Assembly (NCBI RefSeq): GCF_000151315.2
Contig: NW_011887293.1
Span: 728,693-792,692 of the forward strand
DNA length: 64,000 nucleotides
Source: Capsaspora owczarzaki ATCC 30864
Lineage: Eukaryota > Opisthokonta > Filasterea
Direction: 5' to 3'
Shown here: positions 32,945 through 44,857 of the stretch, piece after piece
How the letters are laid out: each line of letters starts with the position of its first letter
How positions within the stretch are numbered: position 1 is the first letter of the stretch
Translations under genes and position numbers: made by a program
The notes under the pieces: model-generated
Seen by the model: the letters and a program-made list of their open reading frames with translations, nothing else
What the model was told of the DNA's origin: nothing
Databases searched by the model: none

Positions 32945-33767
32945 CTTTTTTTTATTGAACAGGCTTGCAAAATTGCAACTTGTTGATCGTCCATTTGTTG
33001 ACTCTGTGTTGGTGTCTCGCGTGTGTGAATACATTTTATTACGTCGCAAACTGACAGAATTTTTGCGTTTCAGTTGGTGGACTTTGTGTTTGTGAGAGAG
33101 GGAGAACGACTGTGCAAACAAAGCATCCTCCGCAGCGATGTACATGAGACCATTCGATCGAGTGAGTTGAGGTCGGTGGGTTGGCTGGCGGTAGATCTAG
33201 TTTTGAAGTTTTGGGTCGAAGTTTCGGGTCGAGCGCGCGAGATGGTTCAAAAGCCAATCCAAATTTCGCCATCATCGTATTTCGCCATGACGGCCATACC
33301 GTTAAAATGATGCTGATCATCTTCCTGATCTGCTCTCGTCTCAGACCAAGAAGGATCTCGAGCTCAGCTTCACTCCCATCGGTTGGCAACCCTGACAAGT
33401 TCTTTGTCGCTCAATCCAATCCCTCTCTGCAATTACGAGCCCACCCTCGTCCACTGCATTTCCACCAATTGCTCGGCGGCCATGTGTTGAGTTGAAGTTT
33501 TTGTGTGTGTGTGTGTTTGTTTAAATTTTGAGTTTGGGATTTTTTTGTTCGGTGTGTTTGGATAGGCGGATCGAGTTCAACGTCATCATCGTTGCCAAAA
33601 AATCTCGCGTGGTTTTTTTATGATTTCGACTCTTTTCCATTTGGCAGGGTCAGTCCATCTTTCTATTTGATTGCTTCATTTCAATCTGATCTCGCGCGTT
33701 TGGACATTGCCTCCAAGTGCTTCGTTTTGTTGTTGCGATCGTCATCGGCCTGTGCTGCGATTAAACA
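32945..33767. other. Intergenic region upstream of the ABCG gene
   Basis: About 820 bases between two plus-strand genes. I see no ORF with family support. An extra upstream ABCG exon here cannot be excluded. Confidence 0.45.
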
Positions 33768-34796
33768 ATGGCGTTCAACTACTCGTGGCTGGCTGGTCCG
33801 ATTTGCGTGGTTCGTTTGGGAGCAATCCTTTCCTTTCATGCTTTCTGCTTTTTTTCTGCTTTGATACTGATACTGATAGTGATACTGATACTGATACTGA
33901 TACTGATACTGATATTGATGCTGATGCTGATGCATGTGTGCGCGCGTGCGTGTGAATCAATGCGCAGCTTCTTGTCTTTGTGCTCTTTCCGATTGGTTGG
34001 CACATCTACGTGCGTTTTCGCACGGCCCGCCAGAAGGCCTTTCTCGACAAGCTCCGTGCAGCCAAGGCGTTGGGTCTGTCGCGTGTCCCCTCCATGACGT
34101 GGACGAGTGCTGGACAGCAGGCAGAGACGTTGCCGCTTCTGAGCTGCGAACAACCCCTCGATGCGGTTTCGGTCGAGGTCTACCAGAAGCAGCAGCAGCC
34201 GGCTTCGCAGGCCATGTACGGCTCTGGCAAAGGCCACTCGGTCAACAGTGACATCACCAACAATGACGATCGAGTCCCGTTACTGCTTGGCGGCGCCAGT
34301 TCCCAGCAAGAAGAGCAAATGCTGCTGCTTGGCAACCCGGAAATGCGGTTTCAGCTTCGTTTCGAAAAGCTCGGGCTCAAGCTGCTCCGAAGCGACCACA
34401 AGGTGCTCGAAGGCGTCACTGGCCAGCTTATGCCGGGACGCTTGACGGCCGTCATGGGTGGCTCCGGAGCGGGAAAGAGCAGCTTCCTGACCACGCTCGC
34501 GGGTCGTGCAACGTACGGCGAAGAATTGGGTCTGCTCGAGATTAACGGCATCCCAGACTCGCTCAAGCGCTACAAGCACTTGGTCGGATTTGTGCCCCAG
34601 GAAGACACCATGCTTCGCATGCTGACCGTTTACGAGACCCTGTACTTTTCAGCCATGACTCGCCTTCCGCGGCACATGAGCACGCAACAAAAGCTGGGTC
34701 TGATTGAAACGGTGCTCGAGGTGTTGGGCCTGAGCGAGATTCGCTTTTCAAAAATTGGTGATGAAGGTGAACAATCAGCCGTGTAGTAGTTGTTGT

Positions 34797-34831
<35 letters not shown>

Positions 34832-37211
34832 TTGTTGTTGTTGTTGTGGGTTTCTTGCACTGATGGAAACGTTGCACTGACATGGACACCGCACTGCAGA
34901 TACGCGTGGCATTAGCGGTGGACAGCGCAAGCGTGTGAATATTGGCATCGAAATGGTCGGACAACCCTCCGTCTTGTTCCTGGACGAACCAACAAGCGGC
35001 CTGGACAGCTCGAGCTCCAAGGAGGTTTGCGGATGTTTGCAGCGCCTCGCCAAGACCGGACTGACGGTTGTCGCTGTGGTGCATCAGCCACGCTATGAAA
35101 TCTTTGACATGCTGGATGACCTGCTCCTCCTGGGCAAGGGCGGGCGCACCGTGTACCTCGGCCCGTCGAAGCAAGCGCTCTCGTACTTTGAAGGACTGGG
35201 ATTCAGGTGCCCCTCGCAATGCAACCCGGCCGACTTTTTGATTGACGTTTGCATGGGTGAGGTTGCTCGTGAAGGGCGTCCTGACTTCACTCCGGCCGAC
35301 CTCTTCACCGAGTGGTCCCAGCAGGCTGCACTCCAGCAGCAAGTAGGCGGACCAGCTGGGGGCGAGACCAATTCCGTCAGTGAACCCGAGTACGAGGTCC
35401 CCTCCGCTGGCTACTCTTTGCAGCATCAGTTTGTGCTGCAGAAGATTGGTTCTTGGTGTGAATTTACCGCCATGTTCTGGCTCTGCTTGGCGATTCCAAT
35501 TGCCATTCCGTACGCCATCTACAGCCAACCTCGCTCGGTGCGCCGCGCTGAAGGCGGTGCCCTGGGCACTGCGATATCAATGACGTTTATTTTCGGGGCG
35601 GTCGCAGCTGCGATTGCGCCCCATGCCCCATCCGCCGTGGCCGACATGCTCTCGTTCATGGGCGCCTTCTCGTGCGTTGTGGTGGTCATTGTTCTAGTGC
35701 GCGTGTGCTTGCGACACGACCCACTCTTCTTGGCCCATGTGCTTGGTGGAATGTCTTCGGGGCCCTTTTTCATGTGGTTTGTCTGGAAACGAGCTGATGT
35801 CGCTGGAATTCAGCGGTACGGGGCCGTTCTAGGATGTGGTTGCTACATGCTGCTTTTGGGGCTCCTCGTGCTGATCGGCCAGCTTGGGACGCCCAACCTG
35901 TACGTGGCGGTATCCGTTGGGTTGATTCCGCTTCAAGGCCTCGCGCTGCTTGTCGTTTTTGCTTCTCGCTATCGCCGGTTGCCAACAAAAGATCGCGTGG
36001 CCCCGAGCGTTCTAACCACGACTTGGCAGGTTGCCAAACGTGGCTTGTTGCAACTCTCCCGAAGCTGGCTTGCGATTGGGTTTGATCTGGGCCTCATGTT
36101 TTGCACTGGCTTGTTCATGGGAGGTAGGTCAATGCGTGTGTTTGGCTTTCTTTTTTGCATTTTATGGTGCGTTGGCTTGCTGATGCTCTGTTGTGGCTGT
36201 GGTTGTGGGCATGCTCTGACACTTTTGGGTTTGGAACACGTCTTGATGGAAACGCGACAACCACGACCAGTCTTGTTCTTTGATCGACCCTATCAGCCTC
36301 CGATTATCGACTCCCTGTTTCCCTCAGGCAATTGCACAGAGCTTCCAGAGGTCGTCTGCACGTTTTTACAACTTCCAAAAGGTAAGATTGCTTCTGTTTC
36401 TGCAGTCGCCTGAGCACCGTCTGTTGGTCATCTCACAAGTGCGCTCCCACAGACGATCCCATCCCAAGCGAAGCTTCGTTGACATGTCTCGCGGTTGCAC
36501 TTTCTGCTGTTACAAGCTCGCTACGCATTTTCGGCAATGAAACGACAGTGTTCCGACGCGAATCGGCCGCGGCCTTGAGCACGGAAGCGTACTACCTGGG
36601 CAAATCGCTTGCCCATCTTCCGGTTATCGTTTTGGCGCCGCTCTTCTTTACGCTGGGCTACTATTCATTGCTGCAACCATCGGCGTCATTCTGGCCCTAC
36701 TTCCTCCTGTACTTTCATATTTATTTTGCTTGTGCCGGGATTGCCTACCTGATTTCGGTGCTCGTTCCCCGCGACATGTCCCAGCTCGCTGGCGTGCTGG
36801 TGGTGTTGGTCTTTATGATGTTCTCGGGCTCATCGCCAAACCTGCAGCAACTCGCCGACAACAAGCTTATTCCAAACGTGCTCGTCTATCCCACCTACAT
36901 CAGCTTGTTCCGATTCAGTCAAGAAGCATACTATCTTGTTGAGGTATGGTTGGGGACAGTTTAGTTTGCTTCCAATTTTTTGTGCGTTTCGTTTCATTTT
37001 TTTTTTTTTTTTTTGCTTAATTTTGTATTTGTCGCATGGACTGCATGCTACTCTTTCGCAGATTGCGCCGTTTCATACCAACCCAGTCACCATGAACAAG
37101 TTCTACGGCTATGAGGCGGGAGACTTTGTCAGCTGCTTTGTTGTCATGAGTCAGCTGGCGATCGTGTTTCGAATGGCAGCGTACGTTGGACTTGTGCGCC
37201 GGGAGGTGTAA
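33768..37211 (+). CDS. ABCG-family transporter with an extra membrane block
   Basis: Exons: 33768-33809 (probable), 33968-34766, 34900-36123, 36328-36381, 36453-36943, 37062-37211 (919 residues). The first exon joins in phase to form an N-terminal anchor (PICVLLVFVLFPIGWHIYV) but its donor is weak, so the 5' end is tentative. The nucleotide-binding domain is complete: Walker A GGSGAGKSS, Q loop FVPQEDTM, signature ISGGQRKRVN, Walker B SVLFLDEPTSGLDS, H loop VVHQPRYEIF. The C-terminal ABC2 membrane domain (RIFGNETTVFRRESAAALST onward) resembles plant ABCG24/28-type half-transporters. Between them lies an additional block of about 220 residues with about six hydrophobic helices. A YEVP motif sits in the linker. 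The substrate is unknown (the family moves lipids and sterols). Confidence 0.82.
33860..33932 (+). repeat. GATACT microsatellite in ABCG intron 1
   Basis: Hexanucleotide tgatac units, degenerating to gatgct, repeat about 11 times inside the first intron. Both strands are open through it, giving spurious ORFs. Confidence 0.9.
34787..34847 (+). repeat. GTT/GAT trinucleotide repeat in ABCG intron 2
   Basis: A run of about 11 gat units is flanked by gtt units, entirely inside the intron 34767-34899. Confidence 0.9.
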
Positions 37212-37592
37212 CGCCCAACCAGACATGGATGGCTTGATTGTGTCAAGGAATTGTATTCGAGAGGACTTTGTCACGTTTCATTTTTACTCTACGGCTTTGG
37301 CTTGGTAAGTAAAGTCTCGCGTTAAGATTTAATGCGTTTAGATCTATTCGCTCCACAATGTTGATTTCGTGTCTTCTAACTCTGTTTCCAACCTTGATGT
37401 GCTCAGAATCGGTGACAGACTATCTAGAGTTGTGGCTGGGGTACGCACGCACAAACTGGTGTCGACAGTGCTTCAGCGGCAATTCTGTTTTTCTTTGACA
37501 CTTGTGCCAAATGTACAAAATTGTAGACTGTGGAGCCGAATTGAAGCATCTTGCAGCCAAAATGAAAATACAAACACAACTGAACAGCAGAC
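37212..37592. other. Convergent 3' intergenic spacer
   Basis: Between the 3' ends of the ABCG gene (+) and the PRPP synthetase (-). It contains only 3'UTR-like sequence; nothing recognised. Confidence 0.5.
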
Positions 37593-39283
37593 TCAGTACT
37601 GGTGCAAATCATAACTCAGCAACGCGTTGACAACAGCCGTGGACAGAGACAGCAGCTCAAACGGCTTGTGCTGAACAAGCTGCTCCACCACGGTTGGAAC
37701 AGAGTCGGTAAACCAAAAGTAGGCAAAGTCTCCACCCACAAAGCGCTTCCAGCTCTCGAGCGGGAAAACGGCGTGCGTGACGTAGAAGCTAATCTGAGTG
37801 GCGCCTCGAGCCTTGATGGCTTTGGCGCACTGAAGCAGCGTCCCGCCCGTTTTCACCAAGTCATCGACAATCACAACGTGACGCCCGTCCGCGTCGCCCT
37901 CCTTGATTGTCACAATGCGGTTGTTGCCATCGCGAACCTTGGTGCAGATGATGGTCGGGTAGTTTTCAAACATGGTGTGGAACCGCTTGTGCGCGCCTTC
38001 GTCAGGGAAGGCAATGGTGATCAAGTCGTGGTCGGGAAGCAGCTTGAGTCGATCCAGCAGCAAAGGGATGGCACTCTCCAGCCGCGGAATGACATTGTCG
38101 CCAAAGTAAAAGCGCTCTTGCAGCGCATGAATGTCGAAAATGACAATCTGTGGAGGACCTTGCGGTGTGAGCGGAATGGCAGAGAGCAGCGTGGCGAGGC
38201 TCTTTGCCGTCACCACCTGTCCCTCAATGTCCACGCGCTCCATCGTGCCGGTAGGGAAGTATGGCAGAATTAACGTGAAGGATCGTGCGAGGTAGCTGTG
38301 GGGAGCAAGTGGATGGAGAGTGTCGATGAGCGACATACAGATCGTTGCGTGCGTCAACAGCGTGAACGCCTCGCATGCACCAATTACCGCACCGTGGGAA
38401 GGCATAGATGGCTGACAGCTGCTCGAAAATAACGGCGGGCGAGTGGAAACTGGCCAAGAAAAGCACTGACACAAAAAATTCGCCAATTGAGGTTTTTGGG
38501 GTATTTTGGGGGTTTTTTTGCAACCAACGACCAGCCAAACACCAAAAAGGCCTCTCAATGGCTCGACCACAACAAACACTTACCATCACGGCCATACATT
38601 TCCTTCACGTCGTCAATGAAGAGGTTTGGAAACCCATCCTCAAACACGCCCCATCTGAGATTGCTGCGCAACTCGAGCGAACGACCAATGCCACCGCCGT
38701 TCTTGACCCGAAGCAGACGCCAGCGGGCCAGATCCGACTCTCGGGCAGTGTCTGGCGCATGGCGCGTGCGCCTGGGTGGCTTTGGCGGAGCAGGCGTCTC
38801 GGCTGTGCCAGTCGTGCTCGAGCCAGCAGATTCAGCCGCGGCATTCGAAGCCCCGCCACTAGCACTGGCGCTCGAGCTCGACGGATCCAGGGACAGCAAG
38901 TCTTCGGACGACGCAGAGTGCGACACGGACGCGCTGTCGGGCATCCCGGCTGGGTGAACCACCACAGTCAGCCCAGTCGGCGCGACCACCGTGGTCTTGG
39001 TCGGGGTCACAGTGCTGCTCGTCCTCCGCTCTCCGTCGTCGCCCAATGACGCTGTGGCGTTGTTGCCAGCGGCTGCTGGTGATGGTCCGGTCGTGCCAGA
39101 AGCGGTCGATGACGAGGTGGACAGCACGGCGGACGTGTTTGCAGAATTCGCAATTGCGGCAATACCTGCATCTGCCTGTTGCTGCTGGTCCAGGTAGGCC
39201 GCCGCACACAAACTGGAGATGCTGTGGGCCAGGTCCTCCATGCTCGGATGGTAGTACAGCAGCACAGGCCGGCGCGAGGTCAT
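37593..39283 (-). CDS. Ribose-phosphate pyrophosphokinase, class II (plant PRS3/4-like)
   Basis: Three exons: 38584-39283, 38393-38465, 37593-38295 (491 residues), all phases consistent. The enzyme makes PRPP from ribose 5-phosphate and ATP for nucleotide, His and Trp synthesis. The N-terminal half starts YYHPSMEDLAHS and then carries a long Ser/Ala/Thr insert (about residues 35-150). The catalytic part closely follows plant class II enzymes: WGVFEDGFPNLFIDDVK, LFLASFHSPAVIFEQLSAIY, FPRYLARSFTLILPYFPTGT, FDIHALQERFYFGDNVIPRL, PRPP loop VVIVDDLVKTGGTL, YVTHAVFPLESWKRF, FAYFWFTDSVP. Class II members are phosphate-independent and not inhibited by ADP. The usual class I motifs of animal PRPS1 are absent. 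The 73-base middle exon has a GTGCGG donor. Confidence 0.88.
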
Positions 39284-39600
39284 CTTGCTTTGACTTTGTA
39301 GTGTTCGAGTTAAGGGGAAAAACAGACTGGAACGAAAAATTTGGGCGAAATTTGGCCGAAATTTGAGCGAAACGGAACGCAATGAACGCAAGTTGTGCCA
39401 ACATGGAAAACTTCTTCCGTACACACACACAAGGCAACACACTATCACGTAGGTACAAACACCAACTACGATTACAATCAACCATCATCAACGCAGCTTC
39501 ACACCAAGCTTCACGACATCTTCAACACACTCGTTTTTTTCTCCAACAAAAACGAAATGCTTTTCAGCTCAGGAACTTCAGGAAAACGCGCAAACGCCTT
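39284..39600. other. Tandem intergenic spacer
   Basis: Separates the 5' end of the PRPP synthetase gene from the 3' end of the SUN gene, both on the minus strand. No ORF or RNA gene recognised. Confidence 0.5.
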
Positions 39601-42600
39601 CTATGCGACACCGTGAACGCGGAATCGGTACAGGCAGGTATAGTCTTCTTCGCCATAGTTGCTCGCAATTTCAAGGCGAACGTATTCGAACGACCGCGAA
39701 GGTTTGGACTGTGGTGAAGGACAACACGCGAGAAGTCATGAAGGTGAGTGCCCAAAACGACAGACCCAGAGAAACCCGATCGAACAGTCCCTCTAGAAAC
39801 AAACCTGAACAGCAAATTGTTGCAATGGGGTGCCGTCAATATCATAAGAATACTGTCCAAGCAGAGTACCCTCAGTGTCGCAAGCGGCATTGAGCGCCTA
39901 ACAACCGTGCACGCACGCAAGAAAATGAGTCCTTCTCGCAAGTCCCGGAGAAAAAATCCAGAAAACAAAAATAATCAAAACAAAGAAAGCCAACAGTGGA
40001 CCGTACAACAACGCGGAAGGCTCGTGGGGCACTCTTCATCGTATTCAAGGAGATTGATTTGGCAACATGCTCTACTGAGAAGCCAGTGATTGAAATGCTG
40101 CGGGCAAGACGAACAGTGAGCTGGCCAGACTGGCCAGACATGGCCCAGCAGTTGCCCACTGAATTGTCCCTCTGTGACGGACACACGAGCGCGGCGAGTG
40201 TCAGCATCACAAAGGCAAAAAGCAAAAGCAAAAAAAAAATGCCCAAAGAAACAACCGAGCTACAAACCTGCAAGGCCAGCAAGGGCGACGTGCTTTGCAT
40301 CATGACAGGCATGCCGAAAAGAGCAAGTCGGGGCACGCTAAAGGAGGCGGACGTGCACGATTCGACAACGGAGCCGCCAGCAGAGGCGAGCGCAAAGTCA
40401 ACAACGCCAATCTTGTCGGCGTCGTACAGCGCGATGGCTTCACGAATGAGCGCGCGCACGTCTTCAGAGTCCACGCTGGCCTGTTGCTGTTGCTGTTGCT
40501 GTTGCTGCTGGTGCTTTTGCTGCTGCTGCTGGAATTGAACGACCTCAGAATGCAATGTGCTGACACGCGTGTTGAGCCGGGAAACTTCCAAATCCAAAGC
40601 CTCGCGATTGCGGGGCTCCATGATGGCAATGACGCGCGTCACAAGGTTGCTCAACTCTTTCTCGCGCTCTTCTTCCGAAAGAGTCGTCGGGGCACGTGCC
40701 GCAACCTCCTCGTGAATGAGCTGGCGCAGGGTTTCGGGGTCGATCGCAGCTTGCTGAACCGCCACCGTGTCGCTGTCCGTCGACTTTGGCAGGGTGGCTT
40801 CGCTCAAGCGGCGCTCGACAATAGAGTTGACCTGTATGTCAGTTGGAGGCAATCAGCATGCAAGCTCGACCAGTCAACAAACAGAGCAGTCTGCAAGCAA
40901 ATCCTTACCTGTGGGGCAATCTGCTCGCTCAGGACATCAAGAGTAACGCAGCTGCGAATGGATTCCTGCAGCTTGCTATCGGCCGTCTGTTTGGTGTTGG
41001 ATATTGTGTGTGTGTGGATTTGGGTTTTCAGCTCAGTTAGTCAAACACACGTCATGTCACTGAAACCCTTCTCCTTCCAAGCATTGATGCGCATCAACTC
41101 ACTTGGTAGTTGTTCGACTCCTTGTCCAGAGCCGCCTTGAGACGCTCCATCTCACCCTTCAAAGTATCAAGTTCCTTGGCTTGCGCCTGCAACGCGAGAT
41201 TGGCACCTTTGGCAGAGTCGTCGACGACTGGCTGGGCGGGCTTTTGAGCCGCCTGCTGCGTCAGCTTCTGAGCCGCTGCTGCGGCGTCTGCAGACAGCTG
41301 CTCAAGACGACGATCATCATCTTTCTGCGCAGCGAGAAACTTCTTCTCGAGGCTGGTCAGTTCGGCAGACAGGAGCTGCACAAGCTGAACCAATTCTTCG
41401 ACAGACTTGCCAGACGCGAGGTTGCCGTCGTGCGCCGACGCTTGCACCAATTTCAGGCGATCGTCGACTTGCTGGTGGTCCAACAACGGGCTGGAAGCGT
41501 GCTGCACTCCAGCAGGTAGCCTGCGGAGGGCGAGAGCCAGAACCAACAAGATCAGCAACGCCACCAGTGCGCCCTTCCACAGGCGCCGAGCAAGCGCAGG
41601 AACAACCTCGCCAAGCTGTCTGCGAATGCTTGCAGACTGTCCGCGGTGCTGGTCGTGGAGCAACTCTTCGTCGGACGACGCATCGAGATCATCCAGATTG
41701 GAGCCTCGGACGCGATAATGAGGGGAATAGGAGAGCGACCGGCTCGGAGACTGCGAGGGCGTCGCCGTCGCAGCAGCCGCGGAACGAGCAGAAGGCTTGC
41801 CACCACCGCGGATTCGACGAAGAGCCTGGCCACCCTTGGCAAGCAAGAATACATTCAATAGCATGATGGAGGTGGTGAAGAGATAGAACAAGACACCAAT
41901 CGATCGCAGCAAGTCTCCGAGGCTGCGGGGGAGCTGGCGAACAAACGACGTCGTCGTCGTCGAGCCAGCTGCTGCTGTTGTTGCTGCTGCTACGTTTGGT
42001 GCCCGGGCACGACTCTTGTCGGATTTGGAACCGCCATCATCCTCAGTGTCGGACGAATCAAGACCAAACAAGACATCGTCGTCCGCCGACCGTTGAGGAC
42101 GGTGCACCTCGGCCAGAGGTGCTCCGCGCAACGGGCTCGGCTTGCCTGGGGATGAAGCGGCAGACTTGCTGGAATCTCCTTCTGCCGATCGGCGGAAGGG
42201 TGAAGTCAGCACATTCACAATGCGGGTGAGCGTGGACGGAGTTGCGGGGGATTGCGAATGCGAATTGATCGGCGTCGATCCAGCAGCGGCTTTGGGTGAG
42301 CCCGAACGCAACGACGACGGCGATGAAAATGAAGTGGGCGACAAGCCCTTTCGGCGGTTGTCTGTAGCAGCAGCAGCAGCAGCAGCCGGAGGAGACTTGG
42401 CGGTGGCCTGGCTTCGGGGCGAACGCGTCGTTGGCGAGAGTCGGGCGCGAGCGGCAGTCATGCTTGCATTCTCGGCGTCGTCACCCTCGTCCTCGTCGGC
42501 ATCCTCCATCGCGCTGTGCATGAGAACGCTCGAGTCGAGGTCGGGCTGGCTGGCGTTGGTCGTGAAGCTCAGGTCGAGCGCGCGGGATCGCAGAGACTCG

Positions 42601-43154
42601 CTGCGGCCTTTCGACGACGCAGTCCACCTGGACGACGTCGACGCCGCAGTGGATGGCGCCTCGTCCTCGTTGACTGCATACGCACCGTTATCAGCAGCAG
42701 CGGCAGAAGCAGCGGCCGCAGCAGTCGCGGTAGTCGACGCAGAACGCGCAGATCTCGATTTCTTTGTTGGCGTCGTGAGGTCAGCGCTGCTGTTGTCGTG
42801 TGCGGCCGAGCGCAGACTCAGGCCCGAGCGACTGGCACGGCCAACCGATGCAGGGACCTGGAGCTGGAGCTGCGTGTCCTCGCGCGCGGCGGCGGCAGTA
42901 GTCCTGCTGGGTCGCACGGCCGAGTGGGGAGCGCGGGCGCGCGCCGGCGTGTTTGAAACTGAAACCGTTTCATCGCCGCTCTCGTGCTGTCCAGCGCCGG
43001 CCTGGCTGTGGCTGTGGCTTTGCTGCTGCAGCTGCTGCAGACGAGTGCTGCGGCGAACACTGCGCGGGGCTTCGTCGGTGGCTGCGTCCGCGGCGACAAG
43101 GATGGACGCCCGCCGCGCAGACGGGGTGCTCTCTGGACCAACGCGCGGCGCCAT
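39601..43154 (-). CDS. SUN-domain nuclear envelope protein
   Basis: Six exons, all phase 0: 41103-43154, 40909-40986, 40268-40831, 40007-40171, 39805-39897, 39601-39708 (1019 residues). The Ser/Ala-rich nucleoplasmic N-terminus (1-415) is followed by two hydrophobic segments (GVLFYLFTTSIMLLNVFLL, about 420-445; ALVALLILLVLALAL, about 523-545), then a long coiled coil with a Gln run (QQQQKHQQQQ), and a complete SUN domain (about 855-1019): DFALASAGGSVVES, NCWAMSGQSGQLTVRLA, GQYSYDIDG, ending NYGEEDYTCLYRFRVHGVA. SUN trimers bind KASH peptides in the perinuclear space, forming LINC bridges; the conserved Cys of the KASH disulfide and the C-terminal YRFRVHG are present. The initiator ATG follows a run of about 27 T. 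Confidence 0.9.
40484..40533 (-). repeat. CAG repeat (polyGln) in the SUN protein coiled coil
   Basis: CAG/CAA codons encode Q5-x-x-Q10 (with Lys and His interruptions) in the luminal coiled coil. Confidence 0.9.
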
Positions 43155-43602
43155 CGAAAAAAAAAAAAAAAAAAAAAAAAAAGGAGAAGAAAAATGAATG
43201 GGACGAAACGAGACGAAACGAAACGAAGCGATGCCAGACGACAATCCCCAGTAATGGCGACAATGACGACGACGATGGGGAGGAGGGGGGGGGGTGACAT
43301 TGCTGTTCGAATATAGCATCTCATCCATTGAAACAGCGCATTCGCACTCGAACGCGACGGAAACGAAACGGAAGAAAACGAAACAGCGTCAAAATTCCTT
43401 ACAAAACTGGAACGGCTGTTCTACGTCTCAGCACTTCAGACAACGCATAGACAGTTGGTCGTAACGACAAAACAATGGATGGTGGAAATCTGCGACGTTG
43501 GAGGCGCGGATTGTGATTTTTGTTTGGGTCTTTGCTTTGTTATTTCAACCACACAAAAAACAACAACACAATTCAGAGAAGATCAACAAGCATGCAGATG
43601 TG
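43155..43602. other. Intergenic spacer
   Basis: Upstream of the SUN gene start. Includes the poly-A/T tract at 43156-43182, an AAACG-type purine repeat near 43200-43235 and a G9 run near 43286. No gene seen. Confidence 0.5.
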
Positions 43603-43827
43603 TCAATGCTTGAGCTCCTCCTTGTTGAGCTCCTTCTCGCCAGAGGCCGTCATCTCGTTCCACTTGTCGGCAATGTAGTCGCCGGCAGCGCGGACGCGGG
43701 TGCCGATTGGTTGCTCCGAGTCCATCACAATTTCCTTGTGGATTTCGGCCTTGGCGGCGTTGGTAGTCTCGTCGACCTTCGCGCTGGCAGCGCCAGTAGC
43801 AGCATCAACCTTGGTTCCGAGCGTCAT
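43603..43827 (-). CDS. Grg1/Ccg-1-like small stress protein, copy A
   Basis: 74 residues from ATG 43827 (MTLGTKVDAATG); an upstream in-frame ATG is poorly placed. It matches the layout of fungal glucose-repressible/clock-controlled Grg1 (Ccg-1, about 71 residues): AAKAEIHKEI, an MDSEQPIGTRVRAAGDYIAD box equivalent to the fungal AKDSNxxxxTRxxAAxDxxxDK core, and a GEKELNKEELKH end. The fungal proteins are abundant in starvation and stress; molecular function is unknown. It is highly charged and helix-prone, with no signal peptide or cysteines. It pairs with copy B about 1 kb away on the same strand and of identical length. Confidence 0.75.
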   Translation of the reverse strand: MTLGTKVDAATGAASAKVDETTNAAKAEIHKEIVMDSEQPIGTRVRAAGDYIADKWNEMTASGEKELNKEELKH

Positions 43828-44857
43828 GTTTGGTATTTGGGGGAATGAGTTTGAATGTCTGCACAAGTTCCAAACAAAGCCAAAAAGAAGGTAAGACGAC
43901 TATCAAACACAACGACCGACCAAGATTGTAAGGCGCTGTTCATTGTGAGTACCAAAAAAACTGACTGTGAATGACAAATTCGAACAGCGTGGCTATTGCT
44001 TTTTAAAGCCGAGGCACGACGACCAAGGGTGCAGTGCAAAATTGCGTCGATCTGACTTTTCTTCCTTGTTCTTCCTTTTGGCGTCTTACGATGTGTCTTA
44101 GCAGAACGCGCCACGTACATCGGGGCGTTTTCACCTTGTTTTTTTTTTTTTTTTTTTACCTCTGCGCCGCACTCCCAGCTGCATCCTACTCGCTTTCTCT
44201 GCCACGTTATAATTGGAAAGTCAGAGTGTCCGCTCAACCTTGGCCGTGTAGTCCCCTGCCTCCTTCCATCCAGGCGCTTCTTGCTGTGCGGATCCAATGT
44301 CGTATTGTACGTGCGTTTGGTAGCTGCGTAGATGGATCGCGTGGTAAAAACACGAGACCTTACTGACCAAAGTGTGTTTTTGGACATGTAAACTCCCGGC
44401 ACAGCGCCTGTCTCTGATGCATCCTACCTGGTCTTCTGCAAAAGTGCCACGTATCGTCTCTGGTATCCACACCCTGATTGGTGCGGCATCGCACTTCGAG
44501 CGACGAAGCACAAGCGGCAAAAAAAACGCTGTACCCCAAATCTCCTCCTTCGGGTGTTTTGAACAGGCCACCTCCGGTCTTGGTGCACGTCTTCCTGTTT
44601 TGTTTGATGGGATGGCATAGGGGTATAGACCATGTAGCGACTTTGATTCTCCAATCGTCGGAGGTGCAGAAAAACAAGAACGCCGTCACAGCCAAGCGTT
44701 GCGCCGTCACAGCGATTAGCAGACAAAACTTCATGCGTGCTGCTTCTGATTCACCAATGATCTGCATGAGAAGGAGGCTATGAAATGGAGACGTTTTGAA
44801 GAGCTTTAGTTATTACAAAAGCAGAAAGCAAGTCAACACGGCGTTCTCGTCTGGTTT
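43828..44857. other. Intergenic region between the Grg1-like copies
   Basis: About 1 kb. Carries a T17 tract near 44140-44158. Overlapping minus-strand ORFs at 44221-44767 (one starting MKFCLLIAVT) have no recognisable family or coherent exon structure, so I do not call a gene. Confidence 0.45.

Noticed and set aside
33671-34097. Hydrophobic ORFs with long LILILI runs
   Set aside because: They read through the GATACT microsatellite inside the proposed ABCG intron 1.
42142-43197. 351-residue plus-strand ORF opposite the SUN protein N-terminus
   Set aside because: Antisense of Ser/Ala-rich coding sequence; the composition is a simple mirror with no motif.
44221-44767. Overlapping minus-strand ORFs, one with a signal-peptide-like start MKFCLLIAVT
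   Set aside because: Two frames overlap without a coherent splice pattern, there is no family resemblance, and base composition is unlike the neighbouring genes.
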